Assembly: GCA_029240795.1 (NCBI GenBank)
Contig: JARDZP010000024.1
Location: 1-54,797, forward strand
Direction: 5' to 3'
Source of the DNA: Haloplasmataceae bacterium
Lineage (GTDB): Bacteria > Bacillota_I > Bacilli_A > Haloplasmatales > Haloplasmataceae
Length of the DNA: 54,797 nucleotides
The notes beneath the pieces are model-generated. The model made no database searches, was not told where the DNA came from, and saw only the letters and a list, made by a program, of their open reading frames with translations. Below are positions 44,890-53,824 of the stretch, piece by piece (the stretch's first letter is position 1; each line of letters starts with the position of its first letter). The position numbers were made by a program, and so were the translations under genes.

Positions 44890-46257
44890 TTAATTAATCG
44901 GTGTTAAGCTATTTTCATATAAAGTATTTATTATTTTTGCAACCTTTTCATTTGGCTGTAGTTCATATGATTTTTCATAATAATTTAATGCCAAATTATT
45001 AAGAAGTAAATTTTTTCGGTAAATTTCTCCGATAATATAATATAAATATGCTATATCATTAGTCGTTAATGCATCTTTATTTACTTTATTTAAATATTCA
45101 ATAGCAGATTCATAATCTTGATAATAATTAGCATATATTTCAGCAATCACAAAATATATATAGAAATAATCACTACTGATATTAGCTATTCTTTCAAAAT
45201 ATTCTAATGCTGTATCTACTTGATTATTAGAAAGTAAATTATAAAAGCCGATGATTGATAAGGCATTAATATTGTTAGGATTAATTTCAACTACCTTTTC
45301 AAAATACATCATGGTTTCTTCTTGATTGTCTCCTAACATTACCTTTAAATAACCGATCATAAGCAGTGCTTCTTGTGATTTTATTTCATACTCTTCCGCT
45401 TTATTTAAATACTTTCTCGCATTTTCAATATTACCTACCACAAAATAGAGATTTGCCAAATACACATAATAGGTAATATTATTTGGATAATATTCGACTG
45501 CTTCTATCAATAAATCGATTGCACGATCATAAGACTTCAGTTCGATAATGAGTAAACGACTGAATTCGTTAATTAATAATTCATTCAGTTTATTCGTATC
45601 TAATGCTTTTTCAAAATACTCAACAGCTCCATAAAAATCCTTATCTAATACATGTAATTGTCCCATATAAGTTAGAGCTAAATCATTCTCGCTATTAAGT
45701 TTGATCGCATAATCTAAATGTTCACTAGCGTTTTTAAACTGATTCATTTTTGAATATTCAAGATAACCTAAATGAGCATATAAATCACTATCTTCAACGA
45801 CATTAATCGCTTCATGAACTACTTCATATGCTAAAGATACATCGCTTTTATGTTCTAAATAAAGCCATGATAAGTTTAAATAGGCATCAACGTATAAATT
45901 ATCCAGTTTAATAGCTTTTTTATAATGATATTCAGCTTTTTCATATTCATTAAAATTAAACTCCAGTAATGCGCCATAATTATAATGGACAAGCGCTTCT
46001 TTGGGAACTATATCCAAGGCTATCTCATAAATTGCTTTTGCACTATTATAATCTTTATAATAATCAGTATAAATGACTGCTAAATTATTTAATGCTTTAG
46101 GATCGTCTGGAGTAATCTCTAATACGAGTTTGTATAATTTGGTTAATTGCTCGAAATCATTTAACCCATCATAGTATTCTATGAGTTGTTCAATTGCTTG
46201 AAAATCAGCATACTCATTTACTTGTTGTTGTAACTCTTTTAATCTTGTTTCATCCAT
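44890..46257 (-). CDS. TPR-repeat protein
   Basis: 455 residues made of about eleven tetratricopeptide-like repeats from end to end: for example AKAIYEIALDIVPKEALVHY, FEKALDTNKLNELLINEFSR and YFEKVVEINPNNINALSIIG. No signal or membrane segment, so a cytosolic scaffold. It starts at ATG 46257 with GAGGGTGG ahead, 16 bases after the HAD gene. Partner unknown. Confidence 0.85.
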   Translation of the reverse strand: MDETRLKELQQQVNEYADFQAIEQLIEYYDGLNDFEQLTKLYKLVLEITPDDPKALNNLAVIYTDYYKDYNSAKAIYEIALDIVPKEALVHYNYGALLEFNFNEYEKAEYHYKKAIKLDNLYVDAYLNLSWLYLEHKSDVSLAYEVVHEAINVVEDSDLYAHLGYLEYSKMNQFKNASEHLDYAIKLNSENDLALTYMGQLHVLDKDFYGAVEYFEKALDTNKLNELLINEFSRLLIIELKSYDRAIDLLIEAVEYYPNNITYYVYLANLYFVVGNIENARKYLNKAEEYEIKSQEALLMIGYLKVMLGDNQEETMMYFEKVVEINPNNINALSIIGFYNLLSNNQVDTALEYFERIANISSDYFYIYFVIAEIYANYYQDYESAIEYLNKVNKDALTTNDIAYLYYIIGEIYRKNLLLNNLALNYYEKSYELQPNEKVAKIINTLYENSLTPIN

Positions 46258-46273
46258 AAAACCACCCTCATTC

Positions 46274-47053
46274 TTAAATTAATTTAAATTTCTTTAATGC
46301 ATTAAATAATCCATCTTGATCAATATCATCTGTAATATAATCCGCTATTTCTTTTAAAGCTGGTTTCGCATTTCCCATCGCAATTCCTACACCAGCATAT
46401 TTAATCATTTCAATATCATTAGTTGAATCTCCAAAAGCATAAACATTTTCTCTTTTAATTTTAAATTTTTCGCATAATAGTTCTAAACCATTTGCTTTAG
46501 AGCTATTAACAGGAACGATGTCAGCACCTTCTTCTAACCATTGAATAAATTTCACATATTGTTTAAATTTTTGTGAAAAATAATTAATGACATCATTTTG
46601 AAAGATTAACCCTTGATAAAGTTCACGATTAAAATCTTTATAAGTCGCAATTTTCGGAAGTTTTATTTTAAAGTTCTTAAAAGCATCAACAACTTTTATC
46701 TCGTGACTAGAAACAAATGAGTCATCGAACGTTTGAAATCCATAGGGTATATCCATTTTATCACATTTTAAAATAAATTCATTGATAAAAACTTCATCTA
46801 GTGGATTTTTATAAATAACTTCATCATTTAATATGACATATTGTCCATTAATTAATACATAACCATCAAAAGTAAGATGATATCGTTTAAATACTTCATC
46901 ACTCATCACTTTTGATCTACCTGATGCGATACAAACTTTAATATGATTATCCTTTAATTGTTTAATTGCTTCAAGTGTAGACTGATGTATTTTATCATTC
47001 TTATTATCAAATAGTGTTCCATCTATATCGATAAAGACAATTTTATTCTCCAA
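46274..47053 (-). CDS. Cof-type HAD-IIB phosphatase
   Basis: 259 residues from a TTG start at 47053, preceded by GGAGG nine bases ahead; a longer ATG start at 47137 would lack a site and add a non-homologous tail. HAD motifs: VFIDIDGTLFDN (I), VCIASGRS (II), the C2B cap in the middle, and FGDSTNDIEMIKYAGVGIAM (III/IV, with Asp). Likely dephosphorylates small sugar or nucleotide phosphates. In B. subtilis the similar ykrA is near def and rnjA, as here. Confidence 0.9.
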   Translation of the reverse strand: MENKIVFIDIDGTLFDNKNDKIHQSTLEAIKQLKDNHIKVCIASGRSKVMSDEVFKRYHLTFDGYVLINGQYVILNDEVIYKNPLDEVFINEFILKCDKMDIPYGFQTFDDSFVSSHEIKVVDAFKNFKIKLPKIATYKDFNRELYQGLIFQNDVINYFSQKFKQYVKFIQWLEEGADIVPVNSSKANGLELLCEKFKIKRENVYAFGDSTNDIEMIKYAGVGIAMGNAKPALKEIADYITDDIDQDGLFNALKKFKLI

Positions 47054-47211
47054 ATTGTGTTTCCTCCAAGTGTATTTTTCCGCATTTATATATTTATTAT
47101 AAATTAATTTCAAATTATTTACCAATCTTTTAGACAAATTGTCATTAAAAGATTATAATATAACAGTAATACGTTAATTTATTTTTATAAGAAAGGAATG
47201 ATGTAATTAAT

Positions 47212-48906
47212 ATGAATAATTTAAGACCAAATGAACTTGGTGTTTTTGCATTAGGCGGATTAGGGGAAATTGGAAAGAATACATACTGTTTAGAATTTAA
47301 TGATGAAATCATTATTATAGATGCTGGAGTCAAATTTCCTGAAAGTTATTTACTTGGTATTGATTATGTAATACCTGATTATCAATATTTAATTGATAAT
47401 CAAGATAAAATAAAAGGTTTATTTATAACTCATGGACATGAAGACCATATAGGTGGTATACCTTTCATGTTAAAACTAGTTAAAATACCTAAAATTTATG
47501 CAGGTCATCTATCAGTAGGATTAATAAAAAATAAACTAGAAGAACATAAACTTCTTAGAGGGACAGAGTTTGTTACCTTTGCTGATAAAGATGTGTTTAC
47601 TTTTAAATTTTTTAGAATATCATTTTTCCGTACAAATCACTCAATACCTGATTCATTTGGATTAGCTATTGAAACACCTGTTGGTACAATTTGTCATACT
47701 GGAGACTTTAAGTTTGACTTTACACCGATTGGTCCAATCGCTGATTTTGCGAGAATGGCTTATTTAGGTGAAAAAGGTGTTTTATGTTTACTATCAGATA
47801 GTACGAATAGTGAATTACCTGAATTTACGATGTCAGAACGTCGTGTTGGCGATAGTATGAAAGAAATCTTTAGAAGAATTTCTGGACGTGTCATTGTCGC
47901 GACTTTCGCATCAAATATCCATCGTGTTCAACAAATCGTTGAAGCTAGCATTGTTACTGGAAGAAAAATCGCCGTGTTCGGACGAAGCATGGAAACTACC
48001 CTTAGTGTTGGGTTAGAACTTGGCTATATTAAATGTCCACCTGATACTTTTGTTACGGCAGATGCTCTAAAATTTATTGATGAAAAGTTAGTAACCATTC
48101 TTTGTACAGGCTCTCAAGGTGAACCCTTAGCGGCTTTATCAAGAATTGCAAACGGAACACATCGCCAAATTTCGATAATTCCTGGCGATACTGTCATCTT
48201 CTCTTCTTCACCAATACCAGGAAACGCAGCTAGCGTTGGAAATACAATTAATAAACTATTCCGTGCTGGCGCTGAAGTTATTACCCATAACCCATTAACT
48301 GATACCCATACATCTGGACATGCTGGACAAGAGGAATTAAAATTAATGTTACAGTTAATGAAACCTAAATATTTTATGCCTGTTCATGGTGAATATCGTA
48401 TGTTACAAATACATGCAGGTTTAGGCGTTCAATGTGGTATACCAAAAGAAAATACCTTTGTTTTAGACAATGGCCAAGTTTTAGCATTTAGTAAACAAGG
48501 CGTAAGAATCGCAGGCGAGGTGCAATCAGGAGCAATCTTCATTGATGGTAGTGGAATTGGTGACATTGGCAATGTCGTTATTAGAGACCGTAAAATCCTT
48601 TCTAATGATGGTTTATTAGCTGTGGTAATCAATGTTGATATGAGTACTAAAGAAGTGCTAAGAAATCCAAATATTATTTCACGTGGATTTATCTATTTAA
48701 AAGATTCAGAAGAGTTAGTAAAAGAAATTGAAACACAAACTAAAGATTTTGTTTTAAATGCATTAAAAACAAATAAGAAAAATATTTTACAAATAAAAAA
48801 TGAATTAACAGATTACCTAACTTCTCTCATCTATGATAAGATTCAACGTAAACCAATGATTATCCCTGTCATTATGAATGTTAAGCGTCAAGCTGAAGCT
48901 GTATAA
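47212..48906 (+). CDS. rnjA: Ribonuclease J1
   Basis: 564 residues. RNase J is the main 5'-3' exoribonuclease and an endonuclease for mRNA decay and rRNA maturation. Beta-lactamase part: FALGGLGEIGKNTY, DAGVKFPE, FITHGHEDHIGGIPFML (metal site), HTGDFKFDF. Beta-CASP part: ATFASNIHRVQQIV and SGHAGQEELKLML. Full RNase J1 length with the C-terminal oligomerisation domain. It starts at the ATG after AAAGGA, with its own terminator. B. subtilis rnjA is essential-like. Confidence 0.97.
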   Translation: MNNLRPNELGVFALGGLGEIGKNTYCLEFNDEIIIIDAGVKFPESYLLGIDYVIPDYQYLIDNQDKIKGLFITHGHEDHIGGIPFMLKLVKIPKIYAGHLSVGLIKNKLEEHKLLRGTEFVTFADKDVFTFKFFRISFFRTNHSIPDSFGLAIETPVGTICHTGDFKFDFTPIGPIADFARMAYLGEKGVLCLLSDSTNSELPEFTMSERRVGDSMKEIFRRISGRVIVATFASNIHRVQQIVEASIVTGRKIAVFGRSMETTLSVGLELGYIKCPPDTFVTADALKFIDEKLVTILCTGSQGEPLAALSRIANGTHRQISIIPGDTVIFSSSPIPGNAASVGNTINKLFRAGAEVITHNPLTDTHTSGHAGQEELKLMLQLMKPKYFMPVHGEYRMLQIHAGLGVQCGIPKENTFVLDNGQVLAFSKQGVRIAGEVQSGAIFIDGSGIGDIGNVVIRDRKILSNDGLLAVVINVDMSTKEVLRNPNIISRGFIYLKDSEELVKEIETQTKDFVLNALKTNKKNILQIKNELTDYLTSLIYDKIQRKPMIIPVIMNVKRQAEAV

Positions 48907-48913
48907 TATAGTT

Positions 48914-48944
48914 AAAAGCCTCTACAAATAAGTAGAGGCTTTTT
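48914..48944 (+). terminator. Terminator of rnjA
   Basis: AAAAGCCTCTAC / GTAGAGGCTTTT 12-bp stem with a T-run. Confidence 0.9.
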
Positions 48945-49141
48945 TAATAAGACAATCAAATTATAAAAATAAACATCCATAAAAAGTATAATAATATAAC
49001 CCATACAGGATGATTAGTCAAAAAAGTTGGAAAAAAGTTAGTTTTTATACCTTAAATCGCGTATCTCATCTCAACACTAAAAATTCAATAATATGAAAAT
49101 GCTCCCCAGTCAATTTGGGTCATATTTTTGCTTTCCAAATT

Positions 49142-49171
49142 AAAACTTCTAGCAATTGAGTTAGAAGTTTT
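49142..49171. terminator. Hairpin between rnjA and the immunity-like gene
   Basis: AAAACTTCTA / TAGAAGTTTT stem with T-run on the plus side. It lies past the stop of the minus-strand gene at 49215 and probably ends that transcript; the 48945-49141 stretch holds nothing else recognised. Confidence 0.6.
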
Positions 49172-49214
49172 TTTAGAAGAAAGTAGAAAATTTTATACCA
49201 AAATAATTATGATT

Positions 49215-49796
49215 TTAATTTTGTTTTTCGCTTAATAATTTTTCCTTATTAGGAACGTTATCATCTAGCAAAAAATCCGCCCAATCAAGTCCAAGATTAT
49301 CTGTATGTTCTTGCCAATATAGTAAACGACTATAATAAAAGTTTATTTTTTCGCTGATTGGTTTTGAAAAGTCATCTTTTCCATATTTTAAGACTAGTGC
49401 AGTCAATTCATAAAAAGGTAGTCCTAAAGCATGCGTTTCTACGTGGACAGTGGCTCCGGCATGACCAATTGCATGACATAAAGCACCATATTCACTATCT
49501 TTGATTTCTTTTGCGACTGCATGAGAATCTAATATCGCCCTTTTAGCAATAGGCATTTTAATTTTACCTCTTGCCCACTCCTCACATAGTTCTAAACATG
49601 TTCTTGGTCTGCGTTCATCTGAATACTTTGTTTCAAATTGTTCCAATGGTAATTTTGCACAATCTAATGCCCACATCACGAGCGTTCGGTGATTTTGTAA
49701 TTGGATTAGTATTCGCAACTCTTTTAAACACTGACTATCACGAGAAAATAAAATTTTACTTTTTTTCTTTAATTTGATTTCTACATCAGAAAACAT
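49215..49796 (-). CDS. Putative immunity protein (Imm-5-like domain)
   Basis: 193 residues. The segments LVMWALDCAKLPLEQFETKY, RPRTCLELCEEWARGKIKM and CHAIGHAGATVHVETHALG match a family annotated as putative immunity proteins. All helical, no signal. ATG 49796 has AAAGGAGTG ahead. No toxin is next to it, so a partner is missing or elsewhere, or the protein has another use. Family recognition is from memory of the GHAGATVHVETHA motif. Confidence 0.65.
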   Translation of the reverse strand: MFSDVEIKLKKKSKILFSRDSQCLKELRILIQLQNHRTLVMWALDCAKLPLEQFETKYSDERRPRTCLELCEEWARGKIKMPIAKRAILDSHAVAKEIKDSEYGALCHAIGHAGATVHVETHALGLPFYELTALVLKYGKDDFSKPISEKINFYYSRLLYWQEHTDNLGLDWADFLLDDNVPNKEKLLSEKQN

Positions 49797-49799
49797 CAA

Positions 49800-50130
49800 A
49801 ATTACACTCCTTTTTTTATATAATCAAATAACATTATATTAATACTTAATGATATTTTCAACGTTTCAACGTTAGATTGACTATGTTTTTTTTATATTTT
49901 TTCTTCTAACCTTTTCATCATGTATAGTTTTACAATGATCACAATTAATTGGTTTAAAGAAAAGAGCTTTAATTACCCATTTTTGGTCAAATTTTTTTAA
50001 ACAATTCTACATTTTACACTCATATTTAAAATAATTCTATTTAATATTTTTACTTAATATATATTATTATGGAACATTTTAATATGCACTGCATATTATT
50101 ATATAACATTTAAATTATCTGGGAGGATTT
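49800..50130 (+). other. Intergenic stretch with one palindrome
   Basis: About 330 bases, AT-rich, upstream of the 162-aa membrane protein. The only feature is a 17-base palindrome AATATGCA-C-TGCATATT at 50081-50097, 33 bases before the start codon, a size and place fitting an operator. No confident -35/-10 was found. Confidence 0.45.
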
Positions 50131-50619
50131 ATGATTATCAATAAAACTCATCATTTAATGGGTGATCAATTTTCCAAAAACGTTAAACGTAAATCTTTAC
50201 TTGAATTAACTTGTTTAATAGTTATTGTAATATTAAAAATTAATACGAATCTAATCATTCAATTTCATATAATATCTATAATTGTTACAATCATCGCCGG
50301 AATTTTCTTTTTATATCATTTATATCTTATCATTTTCTATGATTTAAGAATCATCTTTATATCAAGATTAATGAAGCAAAATTTTAATGATTCTACAAAT
50401 CATCTAAAGCTATTTCGAAAGGACAATCAAAACGATTTAAAAGAGTTCTCAAACAAATATCATTATTTAACGATTAATCTTTACATTATCAATCATAGGA
50501 ATATAATCTATACCAATAGTCTAATCGTTTCAGAAAACTTAAAATTACTTTATATCATCCATACTAACAAAGGCAAAGAATATATTTATGAGGTACTACC
50601 TAAAAAGAATAAAGCGTAA
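50131..50619 (+). CDS. Hypothetical two-helix membrane protein
   Basis: 162 residues. Two membrane helices at about 22-42 and 44-68 (ELTCLIVIVILKI, IISIIVTIIAGIFFLYHLYL), then an Ile/Asn/Lys-rich soluble part of about 90 residues with beta-strand character. GGGAGG precedes ATG 50131. No family recognised. The stop codon lies inside one copy of a 24-bp inverted repeat pair. Confidence 0.55.
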   Translation: MIINKTHHLMGDQFSKNVKRKSLLELTCLIVIVILKINTNLIIQFHIISIIVTIIAGIFFLYHLYLIIFYDLRIIFISRLMKQNFNDSTNHLKLFRKDNQNDLKEFSNKYHYLTINLYIINHRNIIYTNSLIVSENLKLLYIIHTNKGKEYIYEVLPKKNKA

Positions 50620-50654
50620 GGAACATTAAGTATCGTTCACTAAAAAAGGGGCAA
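50614..50654 (+). repeat. Inverted repeat, copy A
   Basis: GCGTAAGGAA (50614-50623), then after seven bases the 24-bp block ending GGGGCAA (50631-50654). The same blocks occur in reverse orientation at 52020-52061. Copy A begins at the stop codon of the membrane protein gene and runs into its terminator. Confidence 0.85.
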
Positions 50655-50666
50655 AACCCCTTTTTT
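50642..50666 (+). terminator. Terminator of the membrane protein gene
   Basis: AAAAAAGGGG / CCCCTTTTTT stem with a CAAAA loop and T-run; overlaps inverted repeat copy A. Confidence 0.9.
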
Positions 50667-50781
50667 ATATTGAAATCACGATTAAAAATTTTCATTCATA
50701 TTTAAAATCATAACCTTAACATAATTATTTGCTTGTGATATAATGAATTTATTAAAATAATTTAAAGAAGGGTGTGATAAA

Positions 50782-51228
50782 ATGGCTCAATGTCAAATTT
50801 GTAATAAACCATCAGGGTATTTCCCATTATGTATTGAACATAATTCAATGAAGGATGAAGGGAAAGTAATTAAATGTGCAGAATGTGGCAAATGGCATTT
50901 TACTAATCAACAATGCGAATGTCAAAGAAAGACTGAAGAAGTAAAAGGAACTTGTCTTATTTGTGGAAATGATACTCCAAAAGGTTATTTATGTTTAGAA
51001 CATTTTAAAGAAAAAAATGAATTAAAGAAAACCTTTGAACAAGACTTGACGGCATCTCAATATAAGAATCATTATTATAATTTAAAAAATAGTATTTTCA
51101 ATATTTGGAATATCGGTTATGCTAAAACAGCCTGTTTAAGATTAATTGCTTTAGCAGATGTATTATACGATAAACATCGAAATAAAGATTTGTTAGATAA
51201 AGTAGAATTAGATATTCATAATATTTAA
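50782..51228 (+). CDS. Multi-zinc-ribbon protein
   Basis: 148 residues. Three Cys/His clusters that look like zinc ribbons: CQICNKPSGYFPLCIEH, CAECGKWHFTNQQCEC and CLICGNDTPKGYLCLEH. The C-terminal 70 residues are helical with a basic-aromatic mix (NLKNSIFNIWNIGYAKTACL). It is followed at once by the nuclease-like gene, two bases after its stop. Likely binds nucleic acid or a protein partner. No family recognised. Confidence 0.7.
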   Translation: MAQCQICNKPSGYFPLCIEHNSMKDEGKVIKCAECGKWHFTNQQCECQRKTEEVKGTCLICGNDTPKGYLCLEHFKEKNELKKTFEQDLTASQYKNHYYNLKNSIFNIWNIGYAKTACLRLIALADVLYDKHRNKDLLDKVELDIHNI

Positions 51229-51230
51229 CT

Positions 51231-51746
51231 TTGAAGTTAGAATATTTAAATAAAAAGAATAAAGAAAAAAATAAAGATGATAAAACAAAGAAAGAACAAG
51301 AAATTACTCTTGAAGATAAAGAATCTGTTGTAGATAATGAATTGAATTTAGAAGATGAAGAAGATTTTAGAAAAGCGTATCCAATGAATATCCGTTGTAA
51401 AGACGGTCATTATGTTCGTTCACTAGCGGAAAAAATGATTGACGATTATTTATTCGACCATGAGATACTTCATGTTTATGAAAAGAAAGTAACAGACATA
51501 AGTGATGAAGGAACAGAAGAAAAGTTTTATTGCGATTTCTTTTTACCAAAGGTAGCAGGTGGAATCTATATTGAGCATTTTGGTTTGGAAGAAGAAAAAT
51601 ATTTAGCAAAAAAAGAACGTAAAATTAAATTTTATACAAGAAATAAATTTACTTTAATAATTACAGAACAAAGACACACAGAAAATTTAGAAGATTACTT
51701 AGATGCAAATATCAAAAAGAAAATCAAAGAATACGAGAAAAAATAA
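51231..51746 (+). CDS. Putative PD-(D/E)XK nuclease-like protein
   Basis: 171 residues from TTG 51231, with no clear ribosome site, so translation probably depends on the gene before it or a nearby frameshift. The first 45 residues are a charged linker. The rest follows the pattern of small restriction-fold nucleases: YVRSLAEKMIDDYLF, YEKKV, YCDFFLPKVAGGIYIEHFG (Asp and Glu of the active site) and ERKIKFYTRNKFTLIIT. The same RS-x-x-E / DF-x-x-P / IE-x-x-G order is seen in nuclease tails of some UvrD-like helicases. Inferred by eye. Confidence 0.6.
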   Translation: MKLEYLNKKNKEKNKDDKTKKEQEITLEDKESVVDNELNLEDEEDFRKAYPMNIRCKDGHYVRSLAEKMIDDYLFDHEILHVYEKKVTDISDEGTEEKFYCDFFLPKVAGGIYIEHFGLEEEKYLAKKERKIKFYTRNKFTLIITEQRHTENLEDYLDANIKKKIKEYEKK

Positions 51747-51761
51747 ATCAATAATTTTATT

Positions 51762-51788
51762 AAAGAACTTTATCCAATAAAGTTCTTT
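51762..51788 (+). terminator. Terminator of the zinc-ribbon/nuclease pair
   Basis: AAAGAACTTTA / TAAAGTTCTTT 11-bp stem with a T-run. Confidence 0.85.
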
Positions 51789-51951
51789 TTATTTTTTTTA
51801 CTACAGCGTTATAAGAACTCTCATTAATAATCACTATCTAATTCACGCATAATGATTTTATTAAGAACAGAACTTCTGCAATAGTAATTATTTAGTTATT
51901 TATATGTGTTAATTTCAGTATTTCTATAAATTTTGTTTATATAAACCAAAA

Positions 51952-51978
51952 ATGCACAAGTTTAATCAACTTGTGCAT
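51952..51978 (-). terminator. Probable terminator of proS
   Basis: ATGCACAAGTT / AACTTGTGCAT perfect 11-bp stem with a five-base loop and TTTTT on the minus strand, about 90 bases after the proS stop. Confidence 0.7.
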
Positions 51979-52019
51979 CACGTGAATTTTATTGTGGTTT
52001 TATATGTGTTTTGGTATCG

Positions 52020-52061
52020 TTGCCCCTTTTTTAGTGAACGATATGGAACATTTCCTTACGC
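52020..52061 (-). repeat. Inverted repeat, copy B
   Basis: The reverse of copy A: the 24-bp block at 52020-52043 and TTCCTTACGC at 52052-52061. It starts eight bases after the proS stop codon. It also has its own hairpin (TATCGTT / AACGATA) around the block. Confidence 0.85.
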
Positions 52062-52068
52062 TTATTTT

Positions 52069-53514
52069 TTAATATGCTTTTGCGATTAATACCATTTTTT
52101 TCGCTTTTTTACCGCAACAGAAACAAGTATCACCTAAGTGTTCTTGTTCAAATGGCATACAACGAATTGTCGCATTTGTATCTTCTTTAATCTTTTTCTC
52201 GCATTCAGTTTCACCACACCACATTGCTTTTACAAAGCCTGGTTTAGCTTCAATTACTTCTTTAAATTCATCATAGTTAGTTACTGTACTGGTTTTTTCT
52301 TCGTACATTTTTCGAGCTTTATTTAGTAATGTGTTATGAATATCATCTAATAAGTTAATTACTTCCTCTTCGATATTATTTAATGAAACACTACCTTTAG
52401 TTAATAAATCTCTTCTAAATAATGATGCTTGATTATTTTCGATATCTTTAGGTCCAATTTCAATACGAATTGGAACACCTTTCATTTCCCAATCGTTGAA
52501 TTTGTATCCTGCTGAATAATTAGCACGATCATCAACTTCAACTTTTACGCCTCTAGCTTTTAATAACTTGTAAATTTCATCAACTTTTTCCATTACGTTG
52601 CCTTTTTGTGCAGCGATAGGGATAATAACAACTTGCGTTGGTGCAACACGTGGAGGCAATACAAGCCCACGATTATCACCATGAGTCATAATTAGTCCAC
52701 CGATTAAACGTGTTGATGCTCCCCAAGATGTATGGTAAGGGAACGCTAATTTACCTTCACGGTCAGCATATTTAATGTCAAATGCTTTTGTGAAGTGTTG
52801 TCCTAAAAAGTGCGAAGTACCTGACTGTAAGGCTTTTCCATCATGCATTAATGCTTCAATTGTATAAGTATATTCAGCCCCCGCAAATTTTTCGTTTTCA
52901 GTTTTTTGACCAGTTACAACGGGTATCGCTAGTAAGTTTTCACACATTTCTTTATAGATATTAAGCATTTGAATTGTTTCTTTTTCAGCTTCATCATAAG
53001 TTTCATGTAACGTATGTCCCTCTTGCCATAAAAATTCTGATGTTCTTAAAAATGGTCTAGTTGATTTTTCCCATCTTACGACTGAACACCATTGATTATA
53101 TAGATAAGGAAGATCTCGATATGATTTCAACCATTTAGAGTACATAGAACAAATGATAGTTTCTGAAGTAGGTCTTATACATAATCTTTCTTCTAATTCT
53201 TTATTTCCACCATGCGTAACCCAAGCAACTTCAGGAGCAAAACCTTGTACGTGTTCTGCTTCTTTTGTAAGCAAACTCTCAGGAATTAAAAGTGGGAAGT
53301 AACAATTTTTATGACCCGTTTCTTTAAATCGTTTGTCTAAAAAGCTTTGGATATTTTCCCATAAAGCATAACCATATGGTTTAATAACCATAAAACCTTT
53401 AACGGGTGAATAATCAACTAAATCAGTTTTAAGGATTGTGTCGGTATACCACTGTGCAAAGTCAACTTCCATTGGAGTAATTTCTTGGACGAATTGCTTA
53501 TCATTTTTTGACAT
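52069..53514 (-). CDS. proS: Prolyl-tRNA synthetase, archaeal/eukaryal-type (ProS3)
   Basis: 481 residues. Class II enzyme that charges tRNA-Pro. This is the short form without the bacterial editing insertion; motif 2 [14 protein letters not shown] and motif 3 [17 protein letters not shown] fit, and the C-terminal zinc-binding-like domain ends [18 protein letters not shown] as in the archaeal/eukaryal class found in some Firmicutes and Mollicutes. Controlled by a Pro T-box. The ATG at 53514 has AAAGGAATT ahead. Confidence 0.97.
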   Translation of the reverse strand: MSKNDKQFVQEITPMEVDFAQWYTDTILKTDLVDYSPVKGFMVIKPYGYALWENIQSFLDKRFKETGHKNCYFPLLIPESLLTKEAEHVQGFAPEVAWVTHGGNKELEERLCIRPTSETIICSMYSKWLKSYRDLPYLYNQWCSVVRWEKSTRPFLRTSEFLWQEGHTLHETYDEAEKETIQMLNIYKEMCENLLAIPVVTGQKTENEKFAGAEYTYTIEALMHDGKALQSGTSHFLGQHFTKAFDIKYADREGKLAFPYHTSWGASTRLIGGLIMTHGDNRGLVLPPRVAPTQVVIIPIAAQKGNVMEKVDEIYKLLKARGVKVEVDDRANYSAGYKFNDWEMKGVPIRIEIGPKDIENNQASLFRRDLLTKGSVSLNNIEEEVINLLDDIHNTLLNKARKMYEEKTSTVTNYDEFKEVIEAKPGFVKAMWCGETECEKKIKEDTNATIRCMPFEQEHLGDTCFCCGKKAKKMVLIAKAY

Positions 53515-53548
53515 ATTATCAATTCCTTTCTTAAATAACTTGAAATAA

Positions 53549-53783
53549 AAAAACTTTCATCTCGATGAGATGAAAGTTAATCCATCTCTCTAGAGACGAA
53601 AGTTATATTCCGTGGTACCACTCTAATTAGCATAAAGCTCACTTAATAGATAACGGCTAAAACCGTAAGAATTGCATCTTATACTCAAAGACAGGTTCAA
53701 AGACTTATCTTAGAAACTTCCACCAAACGTTTCCTCTCTTTTAAGGTTTTGCCTTTTACTAGTTCTCATCATCGATTATATAT
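53549..53783 (-). promoter_or_regulatory. T-box riboswitch, Pro (CCU) specifier, upstream of proS
   Basis: T-box AGAGTGGTACCACGGAA at 53608-53624, terminator AACTTTCATCTC / GAGATGAAAGTT at 53552-53578 with T-run. Stem I has AGAGAGG and the TTTGGTGGAAG distal element. The specifier reads CCU at 53695-53693 in the context GAACCUGUC. Confidence 0.93.
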
Positions 53784-53789
53784 AATATT

Positions 53790-53818
53790 ATTGTATTAAA
53801 TTAGATTAATATTGTCAA
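53790..53818 (-). promoter_or_regulatory. Sigma-A promoter of the proS T-box unit
   Basis: -35 TTGACA (53813-53818), 17-bp spacer, -10 TACAAT (53790-53795). It lies just past the metK stop codon. Confidence 0.75.
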
Positions 53819-53824
53819 CAAAAA

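Larger units (their letters stand above)
51747..52019. other. Gap between the nuclease-like gene and proS
   Basis: About 270 bases. Contains a terminator for the plus-strand pair at 51762-51788 and a palindrome at 51952-51978 that probably ends proS on the minus strand. No gene seen in between. Confidence 0.5.

Noticed and set aside
47145-47333. 62-codon minus-strand frame at the start of rnjA
   Set aside because: Antisense to the conserved RNase J1 N-terminus; no ribosome site.
49080-49140. Possible insertion-sequence end (GACCCAAATTGACTGGGGAGC on the minus strand)
   Set aside because: GC-richer than its surroundings and reminiscent of IS ends, but no partner repeat or transposase fragment was found in the gap.
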